Assembly: GCF_002994005.1 (NCBI RefSeq)
Contig: NZ_POSN01000003.1
Location: forward strand, 32,352-96,351
Direction: 5' to 3'
From: Apilactobacillus quenuiae
GTDB taxonomy: Bacteria; Bacillota; Bacilli; Lactobacillales; Lactobacillaceae
Length of the DNA stretch: 64,000 nucleotides
Part shown: positions 8,284 to 18,365 of the stretch, in pieces
How positions within the stretch are numbered: the stretch's first letter is position 1
Layout of the letters: the number at the start of each line of letters is the position of its first letter
Made by a program: the position numbers and the translations under genes
Notes under the pieces: model-generated
The model's database searches: none
Told to the model about the DNA's origin: nothing
The model's input: the letters and a program-made list of their open reading frames with translations, nothing else

Positions 8284-9135
8284 TTATACTAATTTTCTTT
8301 TTAATAGAGATACTAAAGCAAAAATTATAGTTAAAATAACTATAAAAATTAATAAGGTAAATGTATGGCCCATAATTGTAGAAACGTCATTAATATTTAA
8401 TCCCATGTTTTTATTAAAAGATGTTATAAATTTAGTTGGAACATTTTTAAAGCTAACATTAATTTGGTTCTTCATCAAAAGATTACGATATAATGCTGAA
8501 TTATACGAAGCAGGAATGAATTCCATAATTTTTTGTCCAATATTAGGTAAAGTTCCCAATGGCATATAGACCCCGGCAAAGAATCCTGAACAAGTACCCA
8601 CAATTGAATTTACGCCAGAAATTGAAGCTTGATTATCAAAGAATAAATCAATAATCATGTTAACCATTGTCCAAACTAAACTGCTTAAAATAGCAATTAA
8701 AACAATGGGTATCAAACTTCCATAACTAACATCCAATTTATCAGCAAACAAAAAGTAAAAAGACATGATAATATAAACAGCTACTTGCATAATAGTTCCA
8801 ATAATAACTGAACTAAAAACATAGCCTGCATTAATGCCTAATTTAGAGGTATCTGTAAGCATTAAGTCATCAATTCGATTATTTTCTTTATCTATTATTT
8901 TCTGATTAAGTGCATTTTGCGTAGTCGTAATTGCAGTAACTGTCATAGTTCCACCAATTAACCATAGATCTAATAATTTGGTCCCTTCATGAATTGATTT
9001 CCAATCAGATTGAATTCCATTCTTTAAAAACAATACATATAATATAAAAGAAATGATAGCTCCCATTAAAGAGAAAAAAACTCTTTGTCGATTGTTAAAA
9101 TACAACATTAAATTTCTTTTTATCAAACTAATCAT
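8284..9135 (-). CDS. ABC-2 type exporter permease
   Basis: 283 residues with six hydrophobic segments in the ABC-2 (DrrB-like) pattern. These include TM1 (about 20-38), central segments (about 105-190) and a last TM near 255-280. The NALNQKIIDKENNRIDDLMLTDTS stretch between TM2 and TM3 is typical of the family. Its ATG overlaps the stop codon of the ATPase gene by one base, so the two are translationally coupled and form one exporter. Substrate unknown; drugs, lipids or peptides are possible. Confidence 0.88.
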   Translation of the reverse strand: MISLIKRNLMLYFNNRQRVFFSLMGAIISFILYVLFLKNGIQSDWKSIHEGTKLLDLWLIGGTMTVTAITTTQNALNQKIIDKENNRIDDLMLTDTSKLGINAGYVFSSVIIGTIMQVAVYIIMSFYFLFADKLDVSYGSLIPIVLIAILSSLVWTMVNMIIDLFFDNQASISGVNSIVGTCSGFFAGVYMPLGTLPNIGQKIMEFIPASYNSALYRNLLMKNQINVSFKNVPTKFITSFNKNMGLNINDVSTIMGHTFTLLIFIVILTIIFALVSLLKRKLV

Positions 9136-10022
9136 TATTCTACCTCTTTTCCAGTTAAAGCAATAAAGATATCATCCATACTGCCACGCTGATATTCAAA
9201 TGTAGTTATTAGCGTTTTAAATTTAGATAAAATGTTAATTGCTTCATTATGATCTTTTGGATTAATTGAAATTGAATTTTTGGTTTCTTCAATAATTTTT
9301 TGATTTAAATTGTCCTTTATATTTTTCAAATGATTAGAATATAGGATAAGAGTATCCTTAGCGTATTTATTTTTCAGATTATTTACTGTATCACCTTCGA
9401 CTAATTTTCCTTTATCTATTACATAAACAAAATCAGCATTTTCTACTTCTTCCAAGTAATGGGTAGTTAAAATAATTGTTAATTTCATCGATTTTCGTAG
9501 TTCATTTAATACACTCCATATTTTATTTCTACTTTGAATATCAAGACCTGTCGATGGCTCATCCAAAAATAATATTTCCGGTTTATTTAACAATGACCTT
9601 GCAATATCAACTCTTCTACGTTGACCACCAGATAATGTTTTATACTTTTGATTTAAGATACTATTTAATTCCAGATCGTTTAATATTTTATTTTTAAATG
9701 ATGAATCTAAGTTTTTATACATATTAGACCTGATATTCATATTTTGTTTAACCGTTAGATCATCATCCAAAACACTGTTTTGAAAAACTACACCTAGTTT
9801 TCGACGATACTTAGATTCATTAACTTTTAATCCTTCAATTTCAATATTTCCACTGGTCGGTTGCATTAAACCAATTAACATTGAAATTGTAGTTGATTTA
9901 CCAGCCCCATTATGACCTAACAATGCGACTAGTTGACCTTTATTAATGTTCAAATTAAGATGATCAACTGCTAAATGACTCTTAAATTTCTTAGTGAGTC
10001 CATTTGTAGACAATAAATTCAT
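9135..10022 (-). CDS. ABC exporter ATP-binding subunit
   Basis: A 295-residue ATPase of the DrrA type. Walker A GHNGAGKST lies near residue 37-45, signature LSGGQ near 134, Walker B ILFLDEPSTGLD near 155-166, and switch His in TTHYLEEV. The C-terminal 80 residues form the extension usual in DrrA subunits (GSMDDIFIALTGKEVE). AAGGGG lies upstream of the ATG. First gene of a four-gene operon (ATPase, permease, LytTR, DUF3021). Confidence 0.92.
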   Translation of the reverse strand: MNLLSTNGLTKKFKSHLAVDHLNLNINKGQLVALLGHNGAGKSTTISMLIGLMQPTSGNIEIEGLKVNESKYRRKLGVVFQNSVLDDDLTVKQNMNIRSNMYKNLDSSFKNKILNDLELNSILNQKYKTLSGGQRRRVDIARSLLNKPEILFLDEPSTGLDIQSRNKIWSVLNELRKSMKLTIILTTHYLEEVENADFVYVIDKGKLVEGDTVNNLKNKYAKDTLILYSNHLKNIKDNLNQKIIEETKNSISINPKDHNEAINILSKFKTLITTFEYQRGSMDDIFIALTGKEVE

Positions 10023-10092
10023 GATTAAGCATCCCCTTTGATAAATTGTTACTATCCTAACAATGAATTTACTTGATGTATCAATAAATTAG

Positions 10093-10122
10093 TTAAGTAG
10101 TATTTAATGTACGATAAGTGGT
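10093..10122 (-). promoter_or_regulatory. Tandem repeats, candidate LytTR binding site
   Basis: On the minus strand two 9-bp direct repeats, ACCACTTAT and ACTACTTAA, start exactly 21 bp (two helical turns) apart, about 70-100 bp upstream of the ABC operon. Pairs of 9-bp repeats with about 12 bp between them are the known LytTR site geometry. A TTGATGTATCAA palindrome (10073-10084) lies between them and the gene. Confidence 0.55.
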
Positions 10123-10136
10123 TAAAAATTGCGTAT

Positions 10137-10172
10137 AAAAAATCCACCCTAAAATTATAGGATGGATTTTTT
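10137..10172 (-). terminator. Terminator downstream of menA
   Basis: Inverted repeat AAAAAATCCACCCT / AGGATGGATTTTTT with one mismatch, 8-nt loop, flanked by T run on the minus strand. Confidence 0.85.
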
Positions 10173-10174
10173 GA

Positions 10175-11083
10175 TTATAAGTATAGAATTGCTGCATAAA
10201 TAAATAACGCAATTGTAGTTAAGGTTAAAAACCAGTTAATATTCTGCACAGTTAAACCAAAAGTTTCTTCTTTAACTTGTTTTTTAAAGAATAACTTTGT
10301 ATTATTCCAAATTTTTGGAATGCTAATTAAAACTAACAACATTGTCCATGGTAACCACTGAAAAATCACTGAAATTACGATACTTGCATACATCAAAAAG
10401 TAGTAAGTGGCATAAAGCTTTAAAGCATTGTCTTTCCCAATTCTTGCCACAATCGTAATCCGATGCAGATCAATATCATCTTTCTCATCACAAATATTAT
10501 TAGCTAGCACCATATTAGTAATTGAAAAAATTGTTAGTCCTGATGCAACGATTGCCGTTAATAATAATTCAATATTGATTTCATTTAATGGCACGTTAAT
10601 CAAAATACAAGCAAAGGTAATACCAATTCCCATCGTGACACCAGAAGCAAGATCACCAAATCGAGTTGTGGATAATGAATTTTTCCCAGCTGAATAGAAA
10701 AAAGCCACTAAGAAGCCCCAAAGCCCAATCAATAATAACCAATATGTAGTAATAAACACTAAATAGATGCCCAAAATAGCAATTAAAATTGCTAAAGCAA
10801 TGTCTAAGCGAGTGGCCTTAGTAATTGATAAGCCCTTAACTCGTGTGTTTTCAATAAAGCCATGAGCACTATGTTTTACTGCTTTTTTATAATCTTCTAA
10901 GTTATCAGTAACATTAGTAAACATATGCATAAGCAATGCCACAATCAAAAATAATAATGAATGCCAAATATTAATGGAGCCAAAATTACCTAGTACAAAA
11001 ATTATACCTAATAAAAATGCGAAAATAGTTGTTAACAGCGGTCCCAATACTATTAAATTTAAATATTCCTTAATATGAATCAT
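10175..11083 (-). CDS. menA: UbiA-family prenyltransferase, probable 1,4-dihydroxy-2-naphthoate polyprenyltransferase
   Basis: A 302-residue integral membrane enzyme with about eight hydrophobic segments. The first Asp-rich motif is NVTDNLEDY (57-65) and the second NNICDEKDD (195-203). Both bind the Mg-diphosphate of the isoprenoid donor. It would attach a polyprenyl chain to DHNA to make demethylmenaquinone. Its position, divergent from a type II NADH dehydrogenase and cydABDC and near a polyprenyl diphosphate synthase, makes a menaquinone role much more likely than another UbiA function. Confidence 0.88.
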   Translation of the reverse strand: MIHIKEYLNLIVLGPLLTTIFAFLLGIIFVLGNFGSINIWHSLLFLIVALLMHMFTNVTDNLEDYKKAVKHSAHGFIENTRVKGLSITKATRLDIALAILIAILGIYLVFITTYWLLLIGLWGFLVAFFYSAGKNSLSTTRFGDLASGVTMGIGITFACILINVPLNEINIELLLTAIVASGLTIFSITNMVLANNICDEKDDIDLHRITIVARIGKDNALKLYATYYFLMYASIVISVIFQWLPWTMLLVLISIPKIWNNTKLFFKKQVKEETFGLTVQNINWFLTLTTIALFIYAAILYL

Positions 11084-11200
11084 CTCCTATATAAAATTTC
11101 AAATAATATTATAAATTATACAACAATTGTTATACAAAAGCTGTTGATTTATCATATAATGTATTGATGTAGATAATTATAATATAAAGAAGGGGATAAC

Positions 11201-12382
11201 ATGAAAGAAGTCGTTGTATTAGGTGGTGGATTTGCTGGTCTTCGTGCCTGCAGATTACTAGCTAAAAGCAAATTAGATATTAATATTACTTTAGTTAATA
11301 ATAATGATTATCATTATGACTCAACAGCATTACATACTGTTTCCGCTGGTACTAGTGCACCAGAGCAAATCACAATGAAAATTGAAAACTGTATTAGCTC
11401 TAAAGTTCATTTTATAAAAGATACAGTTAATAATATTGATCATGATAATAAAGTTGTTTCATTGAAAGACAATGGTCAAATTAAATTTGACTATCTATTT
11501 AATGCACTAGGCTTTGAATCAGAAACATTTGGCACCCCTGGTGTTGATGAAAATGGATTACAAATTTGGAATATGAAGAGTGGTATTCAAAATATTCAAA
11601 AGATTGAAGATAATCTGAAAGAATACCGTAAATCAAAAGATAAAAGTTATCTTTCATTTGCAGTCATTGGTGGTGGTTTCACCGGTATCGAATTATTAGG
11701 TGAACTTGCATATCAATTACCAAAATGGGCAAAAGAATGTGATTGTGATACTAATGATTTCACTATTACTTGTATTGCTCCAGGCTGCATTCCAATGTTC
11801 GATAAAAAATTAGTCGACTTTGCTTTAGATTACTTACATTCTAAAGGTGTAACCTTTATTATCGATAAAGGTGCTAAAGCTAAGAAGGTTACCGCTGATG
11901 GTGTTTATTATGGTGAAGATAATAAATTTGTACCTGCTAAAACAACCTTCTGGACTACCGGAGTTAAAGGTAGCGATGTAATTAAAGAAGCTGGGTACGA
12001 TCAAAAACGTAATCGAGTAGTTGTTAACGACACTATGGCATTAGATAAATATCCCGATGAATATCTTATCGGTGATGTTTCAGCAGTTATGGATAAAGAA
12101 ACTAATCGTCCATACCCAACTACTGGTCAAATTTCGATTCAAGAAGCTTCAATTGCAGTTGCTAATTTAAAGGCTCGTTTAAATAATACAAAGAAAGTTC
12201 CATTTAGTTATAAATCACTAGGAACTGTTTGTTCATTAGGTCCTACAACTGGAATTGCTGAATTACCTTTAGGTAAGAAAACAATAAAATTAAAAGGACA
12301 CAAAGTAGCGTTATTAAAACATTTAGTTAGAATGAACACTGCTTTTGAAATTGCTGGCGCTAAGTCCGCAATTCAAAATTAA
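11201..12382 (+). CDS. ndh: Type II NADH:quinone oxidoreductase
   Basis: A 393-residue FAD protein. The N-terminal FAD-binding motif is VVVLGGGFAGLRA (4-16), a second nucleotide-binding motif is AVIGGGFTGIELLGEL (about 154-169), and the FAD-contact region is YLIGDVSAV (about 289). It passes electrons from NADH to quinone without pumping protons, and is peripheral on the membrane face. GAAGGGG precedes the ATG. It is first in the run ndh-cydA-cydB-cydD-cydC, a complete NADH oxidase chain. Confidence 0.92.
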   Translation: MKEVVVLGGGFAGLRACRLLAKSKLDINITLVNNNDYHYDSTALHTVSAGTSAPEQITMKIENCISSKVHFIKDTVNNIDHDNKVVSLKDNGQIKFDYLFNALGFESETFGTPGVDENGLQIWNMKSGIQNIQKIEDNLKEYRKSKDKSYLSFAVIGGGFTGIELLGELAYQLPKWAKECDCDTNDFTITCIAPGCIPMFDKKLVDFALDYLHSKGVTFIIDKGAKAKKVTADGVYYGEDNKFVPAKTTFWTTGVKGSDVIKEAGYDQKRNRVVVNDTMALDKYPDEYLIGDVSAVMDKETNRPYPTTGQISIQEASIAVANLKARLNNTKKVPFSYKSLGTVCSLGPTTGIAELPLGKKTIKLKGHKVALLKHLVRMNTAFEIAGAKSAIQN

Positions 12383-12399
12383 GGGGGAAAATATAAATA

Positions 12400-13836
12400 A
12401 TGTTTGATTTCGCATTAAACGTTCTACCGTTTGCACGTTTTCAATTTGCAATGACAACTATTTTCCATTATTTCTTTATTCCAATGTCTATTGGAATTGG
12501 TTTGTCAGTATGTATTATGGAAACAATGTATGCAATCACTAAAAACAAAATTTATCAAACTATGACGAAATTTTGGGGAAGAATTTTTCTACTTGCTTTC
12601 GCTGTAGGTGTTGTTACTGGATTAATTCAAGAATTCCAATTTGGGATGAATTGGTCACAATATGCAAGGTTTATGGGTGACATTTTTGGTGCACCACTTG
12701 CAATTGAAGCCCTATTAGCATTCTTCCTAGAATCAACATTCCTAGGAGTATGGATGTTCACATGGGACAAATTCAAACCTGCATGGCATGCATTAATGAT
12801 TTGGTTAGTTTTCCTAGCTTCAACCGCATCTGCTTTATGGATTCTAACCGCTAACTCATTTATGCAACATCCTGTTGGCTATAAATTAGCCTCTTCTGGG
12901 CATGTAGAAATGACTAGTTTTAAAGCTTTGCTTACTAATCAACAATTATGGTATGAATTTCCTCACGTTATCTCAAGTTGTATTGTTACTGGTTCATTCA
13001 TTGTTGCTGGTACTTCTGCTTGGATGATTTTCCGTAAAAAGTCAGTTGGATTTTTCAGAAAGTCGATGCGTCTTGGCTTAGTCCTTGGAATTGTGGGTTG
13101 TTTAGGTGCCGTTACTTCTGGTGACTTACAATCAGGTTATCTAATTAAAGATCAACCAATGAAGTTTGCTGCATCTGAAGGTATTTATAATCATACCGAA
13201 AATCCTGCTCCTTGGTCTGTGTTCCAATTAACTAATACCAAGGAACATAAAGCATATGGAAAAATTGAAGTTCCATACATGTTAAGTTTCCTTTCTTATC
13301 ATAAATTTAGCGGATCTGTTGCTGGGATGGATGAAGCTAACCGAGCTTTACACAAGCAATATGATGGTAAATTTGGTAAAAATATGGACTATTCACTTAA
13401 TGTAAATGTGCTATTCTTTGCATTTAGATTAATGGCTGCTGGCTTTGGTGGTCTAACATTTATTGCACTACTAGGACTATGGTTCTCAAGAAGAAGAAAG
13501 AATACGATTATAAAACAAAAGTGGTTAACATTTATCTTATTCTTAGCTACTTTTGCTCCATTCGTTATTAATACTGGTGGTTGGTTATTTACCGAACTTG
13601 GTCGTGATCCTTGGGTTGTTTATGGTTTACTACCAATCGCAAAAGCGGTCTCACCAAGTACAAGTACTGCTTCAGTCATCTTTACGATTATTGTTTACTT
13701 CTTACTATTCGTAACGCTCGCTAGTTGCATGGTATTCTATGCCAAAAAATCCTTATACAAAGGACCAGAAAGTATCGATAAAACCATCGATTACGATAAT
13801 GATGATCCATTTTCTAAGGAGGCCTTTAACAAATGA
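12400..13836 (+). CDS. cydA: Cytochrome bd quinol oxidase subunit I
   Basis: 478 residues. Haem ligands can be placed by family alignment: His23 in TTIFHYFFIP, His189 in WYEFPHVISS and Met345 in AFRLMAAGFG. The conserved acidic pair is Glu103/Glu111 in IEALLAFFLES. The quinol-binding loop begins YLIKDQPMKFAASEG and is of the short Gram-positive form. GRDPW near residue 405 replaces the common GRQPW. The subunit oxidises quinol and reduces oxygen to water. It overlaps cydB by 4 nt. Confidence 0.97.
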   Translation: MFDFALNVLPFARFQFAMTTIFHYFFIPMSIGIGLSVCIMETMYAITKNKIYQTMTKFWGRIFLLAFAVGVVTGLIQEFQFGMNWSQYARFMGDIFGAPLAIEALLAFFLESTFLGVWMFTWDKFKPAWHALMIWLVFLASTASALWILTANSFMQHPVGYKLASSGHVEMTSFKALLTNQQLWYEFPHVISSCIVTGSFIVAGTSAWMIFRKKSVGFFRKSMRLGLVLGIVGCLGAVTSGDLQSGYLIKDQPMKFAASEGIYNHTENPAPWSVFQLTNTKEHKAYGKIEVPYMLSFLSYHKFSGSVAGMDEANRALHKQYDGKFGKNMDYSLNVNVLFFAFRLMAAGFGGLTFIALLGLWFSRRRKNTIIKQKWLTFILFLATFAPFVINTGGWLFTELGRDPWVVYGLLPIAKAVSPSTSTASVIFTIIVYFLLFVTLASCMVFYAKKSLYKGPESIDKTIDYDNDDPFSKEAFNK

Positions 13837-14861
13837 GTTTCTTACAATTTTTATGGTATGCAGTAATTTGTTTCCTATTTATTATGTTTTTAGTCCTCGA
13901 TGGAGCTGATTTTGGTGCTGGGATGGCAGCTAAGTTATTAGCATTTCGTCCTGCTGAAAGTAATATGATTGTTAGATCAATTAGTCCCCATTGGGATGGA
14001 AACGAAGTATTTCTAGTTGCAGCTGGTGGATCAATGTTTGCTACAATGCCATTTTGGTATGCTAGTCTATTCTCTGGATTCTATCTATTATTATTCTTAG
14101 TGCTAGTATCATTAATCTTTAGAGGAGTAGCATTTGAATTCAACAATGTTGCTGAAACTCCTAAGGGTAAAAATGCATGGATGTGGGCAACCGCTATTAG
14201 TAGTACTACTGCTCCATTCTTACTTGGAATGTTATTTACAGCGATGATTCAACCCGTTCCAATGGATAATCACGGAAATATTTTCGTAGGCTTATTCAAC
14301 GTTATTAATCCCCTTTCAATTTTAGGTGGCATTGCAGTTACTGCATTATGCTTATATCAAGGACTACATTTCTTTACCCTACATGCAAATGGAATTATGA
14401 GATACCGCGCTGCTAGTTTAGCAGGTAACTTATATTGGGCTGCTTATCCTGTCGAAGTATTATTCGCAATTGCATTGTTCTTTGAAACTAATTTCTTCGA
14501 AGACCATTTATTAGGAACATTATTATTATTAGTACTAATCGTCTTAACAACTGCTTGGGGACATTTATCAACTGGATTACACAAGGAAGTCCAAGCATAC
14601 ATTGCGAACTCATTAACCATTACGTTTGTAGTTATGTTAATATTTGTTGGCTTATTCCCACATGTATTAATTGCACAAAATCCGGTTAACTCACTATTAA
14701 TTAAAAACGTTTCTTCTTCTCCACTTACTTTAACTGTAGTTACCATTGTTTTATGTATTTTACTACCAATTCTAACTGCATACTTCATCTGGAGTTATGT
14801 AATTCAATGGAAGCGTCATGATTTATCAGAATTCGAAAACACTGACAAAGGTGCCTACTAG
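13833..14861 (+). CDS. cydB: Cytochrome bd quinol oxidase subunit II
   Basis: 342 residues with eight or nine membrane segments. The family N-terminus FLVLDGADFGAGM is followed by SISPHWDGNEVFLVAAGG (about 51-68). The ATGA overlap with cydA and the AGGAGG site inside the end of cydA imply coupled translation. It scaffolds the haem-bearing CydA. No break or missing block is visible. Confidence 0.96.
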   Translation: MSFLQFLWYAVICFLFIMFLVLDGADFGAGMAAKLLAFRPAESNMIVRSISPHWDGNEVFLVAAGGSMFATMPFWYASLFSGFYLLLFLVLVSLIFRGVAFEFNNVAETPKGKNAWMWATAISSTTAPFLLGMLFTAMIQPVPMDNHGNIFVGLFNVINPLSILGGIAVTALCLYQGLHFFTLHANGIMRYRAASLAGNLYWAAYPVEVLFAIALFFETNFFEDHLLGTLLLLVLIVLTTAWGHLSTGLHKEVQAYIANSLTITFVVMLIFVGLFPHVLIAQNPVNSLLIKNVSSSPLTLTVVTIVLCILLPILTAYFIWSYVIQWKRHDLSEFENTDKGAY

Positions 14862-14887
14862 AATTCCATATCGGGAGGAATCTTCAT

Positions 14888-16627
14888 ATGTTTAATAAAA
14901 AATTAATGACAATTCCCGGTATCAAAAAACTAATTATTAAAATTAGCATATTAGCAGTCATTCAAGCATTATCAATTATTGCTGAAGCATGGTTTTTATC
15001 AAGAGCTTTAGTTAATGCATGGATGCTTAAAAAAGTAACAGCATCGATTTATCCAATGCTGTTCTTTTTTATTGCTTTCATAATTAGATATTTGATTACT
15101 AGAATTGAAAATCAAATCACTGATAATTTTTCAGACAAAGCTAGTAATGATTTAAAAAGAGCTTTATTAGAAAAGACCTTTGAGTTAGGTCCACAATCGG
15201 TTGCTAAATTAGGTTCTGGTCAAATCATTACCATTGCACTTGAGGGAATTGATCAAATCAAGAATTATTTAAATCTAATTATTTTGAAAACATTAAATTT
15301 GGCAATTATTCCATGGATCATTTTAGTAGCTGTATTCTTCGTAAATGCTTTGTCTGGATTGGTTCTTTTATTAGTATTCCCTATTATAATTTACTTTATG
15401 ATTATTTTAGGTATCGCTGCTCGTAAAAAATCAGATCAACAATATTTAAACTTTTCTAAAATGTCGAATAACTTTATCAATACGCTTCGTGGCCTAAAAA
15501 CCTTAAAGTTGTTTGGATTAAGTAAAATTTATGGTAAAAACATTTTTCGGGTTTCTGAAAATTATCGTAAATCTACAATGGAAGTTCTAAAGATAGCCTT
15601 ATTATCTACTTTTACATTAGACTTTATGACTACCATTTCAATTGCGATTGTAGCTGTAATATTGGGAGTTAGATTAATTAACGGTTCAGTACTACTATTC
15701 CCTGCTTTATTCGCATTAATTACTGCTCCTGATTATTTCTTACCATTAAGAGATTATGGTAATGATTATCATGCCACCTTAGATGGTAAAAATGCCCTAG
15801 ATCATCTAACCAGCATTTTAAATACTACTTCACCAGCAGCTCAAAAACAATTGAATAATTTCAATAGTTGGAATCAACAATCGACGTTAAAAGCTGATCA
15901 TTTGTCTTTTAAATATGATAAGGAAAATAATCAAGGGGTAAAAGACGTCTCATTTAATCTTACTGGTAATTTAAAAGTTGGGATTGTCGGACAATCTGGT
16001 TCCGGTAAGTCTACCATGTTGAACTTGTTAGGTGGCTGGCTACAACCAGAAGATAAAGATAACTTCAAGATTAATGGTGAAAAAACTGATAGTTTAGCAC
16101 AATTTGCTTGGCAAAAACATCTTAGTTATATTCCACAAAATCCATATTTGTTTTCTGGAACAATTGCTGAAAACATTGCTTTTTACACCCCTAATGCCAG
16201 CAAAGATGATATTAAAAAAGCTGCTGAAAGTGCTGGATTATCAGAATTTATTAATTCATTAAAAGATGGTCTTGATACTATTATTGGCCGTGGTGGTCGT
16301 GGAGTTTCTGGAGGACAAGCGCAAAGAATTGCATTAGCCAGAGTCCTATTAGATGATAAACGTGAAATTATACTGCTAGATGAGCCTACTGCGCATTTAG
16401 ATATTGAAACGGAATACGAGTTAAAACAAACGATGTTACCAATTTTTAAAAATCATTTAGTAATCTTCGCTACTCATCGTCTCCACTGGATGAACGAAAT
16501 GGATTATATTTTAGTAATGGAAAATGGTAAATTAGTTGAACAAGGTAAGCCTAAAGACTTATTGAAACAATCAGGTAAATATCGCCAATTAGTTGATGAA
16601 ATCGGAGGTGAAAATAATAATGCGTAA
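14888..16627 (+). CDS. cydD: ABC transporter subunit CydD (cytochrome bd assembly)
   Basis: A 579-residue half-transporter with an N-terminal six-TM domain (about 1-310) and a C-terminal ATPase. Walker A is VGQSGSGKST (near 367), signature SGGQAQR (near 474), Walker B IILLDEPTAHLD. With CydC it exports or reduces thiols (glutathione/cysteine in E. coli studies) and haem, needed for bd oxidase assembly. It follows cydB by 26 nt with GGGAGG upstream. The order cydA-B-D-C supports this naming; Bacillus nomenclature would call it CydC. Confidence 0.92.
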   Translation: MFNKKLMTIPGIKKLIIKISILAVIQALSIIAEAWFLSRALVNAWMLKKVTASIYPMLFFFIAFIIRYLITRIENQITDNFSDKASNDLKRALLEKTFELGPQSVAKLGSGQIITIALEGIDQIKNYLNLIILKTLNLAIIPWIILVAVFFVNALSGLVLLLVFPIIIYFMIILGIAARKKSDQQYLNFSKMSNNFINTLRGLKTLKLFGLSKIYGKNIFRVSENYRKSTMEVLKIALLSTFTLDFMTTISIAIVAVILGVRLINGSVLLFPALFALITAPDYFLPLRDYGNDYHATLDGKNALDHLTSILNTTSPAAQKQLNNFNSWNQQSTLKADHLSFKYDKENNQGVKDVSFNLTGNLKVGIVGQSGSGKSTMLNLLGGWLQPEDKDNFKINGEKTDSLAQFAWQKHLSYIPQNPYLFSGTIAENIAFYTPNASKDDIKKAAESAGLSEFINSLKDGLDTIIGRGGRGVSGGQAQRIALARVLLDDKREIILLDEPTAHLDIETEYELKQTMLPIFKNHLVIFATHRLHWMNEMDYILVMENGKLVEQGKPKDLLKQSGKYRQLVDEIGGENNNA

Positions 16628-18365
16628 TTTTTTTAATAAGGATACATGGATTAAACCATATTTAAAAAAGGACAAAAAATTATTGTTCACTGCTTTTAGT
16701 CTTGGAATTGTTACAATTATTTGTTCAATTGGACTAATGTTTGTGGCTGGCTATTTAATCAGTCGTTCGGCTACTAGGCCATACAATATTTTAATTGTTT
16801 ATATTCCAGTCATTTTAGCGCAAGCATTTGGAACTGGTCGTCCAGTATTTCAATATTTAGAACAACTTACATCCCATAACTGGGTGTTAGGAGTAGTTTC
16901 TAAACTACGTCAGCGTTTATATATAACTTTAGAAAAAGGGGCTGACTTTGTTGGTGAGCGTTTTAAATTAGGAAATTTACTGGGTGTCTTATCAGATGAC
17001 TTAGAACATCTAGAAGATCTATATTTAAAAACTATTTTCCCCATTATCACTTCATATGTAACTGGAATTATTATCATTATTTTATTAGGGATTGTTAGTA
17101 TTCCATACGCATTATTTATGTTTGTTTGCTTTGCAGTCATCCTCTTAGTAATGCCAATCATTTCAGTCATTATTTTTGGTAAAGCTAAAAAATATGAAAA
17201 AAATTTAGTCGCTAATAATTATCAAAATTTAACTGATGCTACCTTAGGGGTTACCGATTGGATGATTTCAGGACGTAAAACTGATTTTATTGGCGAAGGC
17301 ACTAAGAATGATCAAAAATTAGCTAAATCTAGAAATAAGGTTGATCATTTTGAATGGAATCGTGACTTTGCGTTACGTGGCATGATTGGAATTATCATTG
17401 TTGGATCGATTATTTGGGGTAATCTTTATCTAAATGATTCTCAATCGATTTCTAATTACATTGCTGCCTTTGTTTTAGGAGTTTTCCCATTATTAGATAC
17501 ATTTATTCCTGTATCACAGGCTATGGAAAACTGGCCGATTTATAAAGAATCAGTCAATCGTTTAAATGGTTTATCTAATAAATTGGATAAAGCAGAAAAT
17601 AATGATAACGAAGCCAATTTTGATAATAATATTAACAGCATTAGCATGAATGACGTTTCATTTAAATATGCTGATGATAATTCAGCCATTTTAAATAACA
17701 TTTCTCTGAATGTTAAACAGGGGCAAAAATTAGCAATTATTGGTCCTAGTGGGGTTGGTAAAACAACATTGCTTCAATTATTGCTAGGTAGTATTAATCC
17801 AACCAAAGGTGAAGTAAAGTTAAATAATGTTAAGGTCACTACTCTCAAAAATAATCGTTCTAATATTTTTAGTGTTTTAGATCAGAAACCTTTCTTATTC
17901 GATACCACCATCATTAATAATGTAATGATTGGTAACGAACAAGCTACTTTTGCAGAAGCTAAGCAAGCATTAGCTGAAGTTGGATTGGCAGATTATATTG
18001 AAACTCTGCCAAAACAATATGATACCGATATTGATGAAAGTGGTATTAAATTGTCCGGTGGTCAACGTCAACGTTTAGCCATTGCTAGGATCTTGCTACA
18101 AGACAATCCGATTGTTTTGTTAGACGAACCCACTGTTGGATTAGATCCAATCACTGAAAATAATTTGATTAATACTTTGAATCGAGTGTTAAAAAATAAA
18201 ACCATTATTTGGGTAACTCATCATTTACAAGGATTATCAACCATGGATGAAGTTATTTTCTTACAAAAAGGAACCATCCAAATGGATGGCTCCCCTGATG
18301 AGTTATATAAGAATAATGAAAAATACCGTAAACTTTATCAAATGGATCAAGGCATTGAAAATTAA
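16620..18365 (+). CDS. cydC: ABC transporter subunit CydC (cytochrome bd assembly)
   Basis: A 581-residue half-transporter partnering the preceding gene. TM region about 1-320 (VAGYLISRSATRP is typical for CydC), Walker A GPSGVGKTT, signature LSGGQRQR, Walker B IVLLDEPTVGLD. The ATG at 16620 is preferred: it lies 8 nt after GGAGGTG and overlaps the end of cydD by 8 nt. An upstream TTG frame (16593) contains the ribosome site. The stop overlaps the convergent prenyl synthase gene by 4 nt. Confidence 0.92.
   Translation: MRNFFNKDTWIKPYLKKDKKLLFTAFSLGIVTIICSIGLMFVAGYLISRSATRPYNILIVYIPVILAQAFGTGRPVFQYLEQLTSHNWVLGVVSKLRQRLYITLEKGADFVGERFKLGNLLGVLSDDLEHLEDLYLKTIFPIITSYVTGIIIIILLGIVSIPYALFMFVCFAVILLVMPIISVIIFGKAKKYEKNLVANNYQNLTDATLGVTDWMISGRKTDFIGEGTKNDQKLAKSRNKVDHFEWNRDFALRGMIGIIIVGSIIWGNLYLNDSQSISNYIAAFVLGVFPLLDTFIPVSQAMENWPIYKESVNRLNGLSNKLDKAENNDNEANFDNNINSISMNDVSFKYADDNSAILNNISLNVKQGQKLAIIGPSGVGKTTLLQLLLGSINPTKGEVKLNNVKVTTLKNNRSNIFSVLDQKPFLFDTTIINNVMIGNEQATFAEAKQALAEVGLADYIETLPKQYDTDIDESGIKLSGGQRQRLAIARILLQDNPIVLLDEPTVGLDPITENNLINTLNRVLKNKTIIWVTHHLQGLSTMDEVIFLQKGTIQMDGSPDELYKNNEKYRKLYQMDQGIEN

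Noticed and set aside
11127-11137. TTGTTATACAA upstream of ndh, with a similar TTGTATAACAA near 52893-52903, as a Rex or FNR-like site
   Set aside because: Neither matches the 18-bp Rex operator nor a full FNR box; AT-rich short palindromes are expected by chance here.
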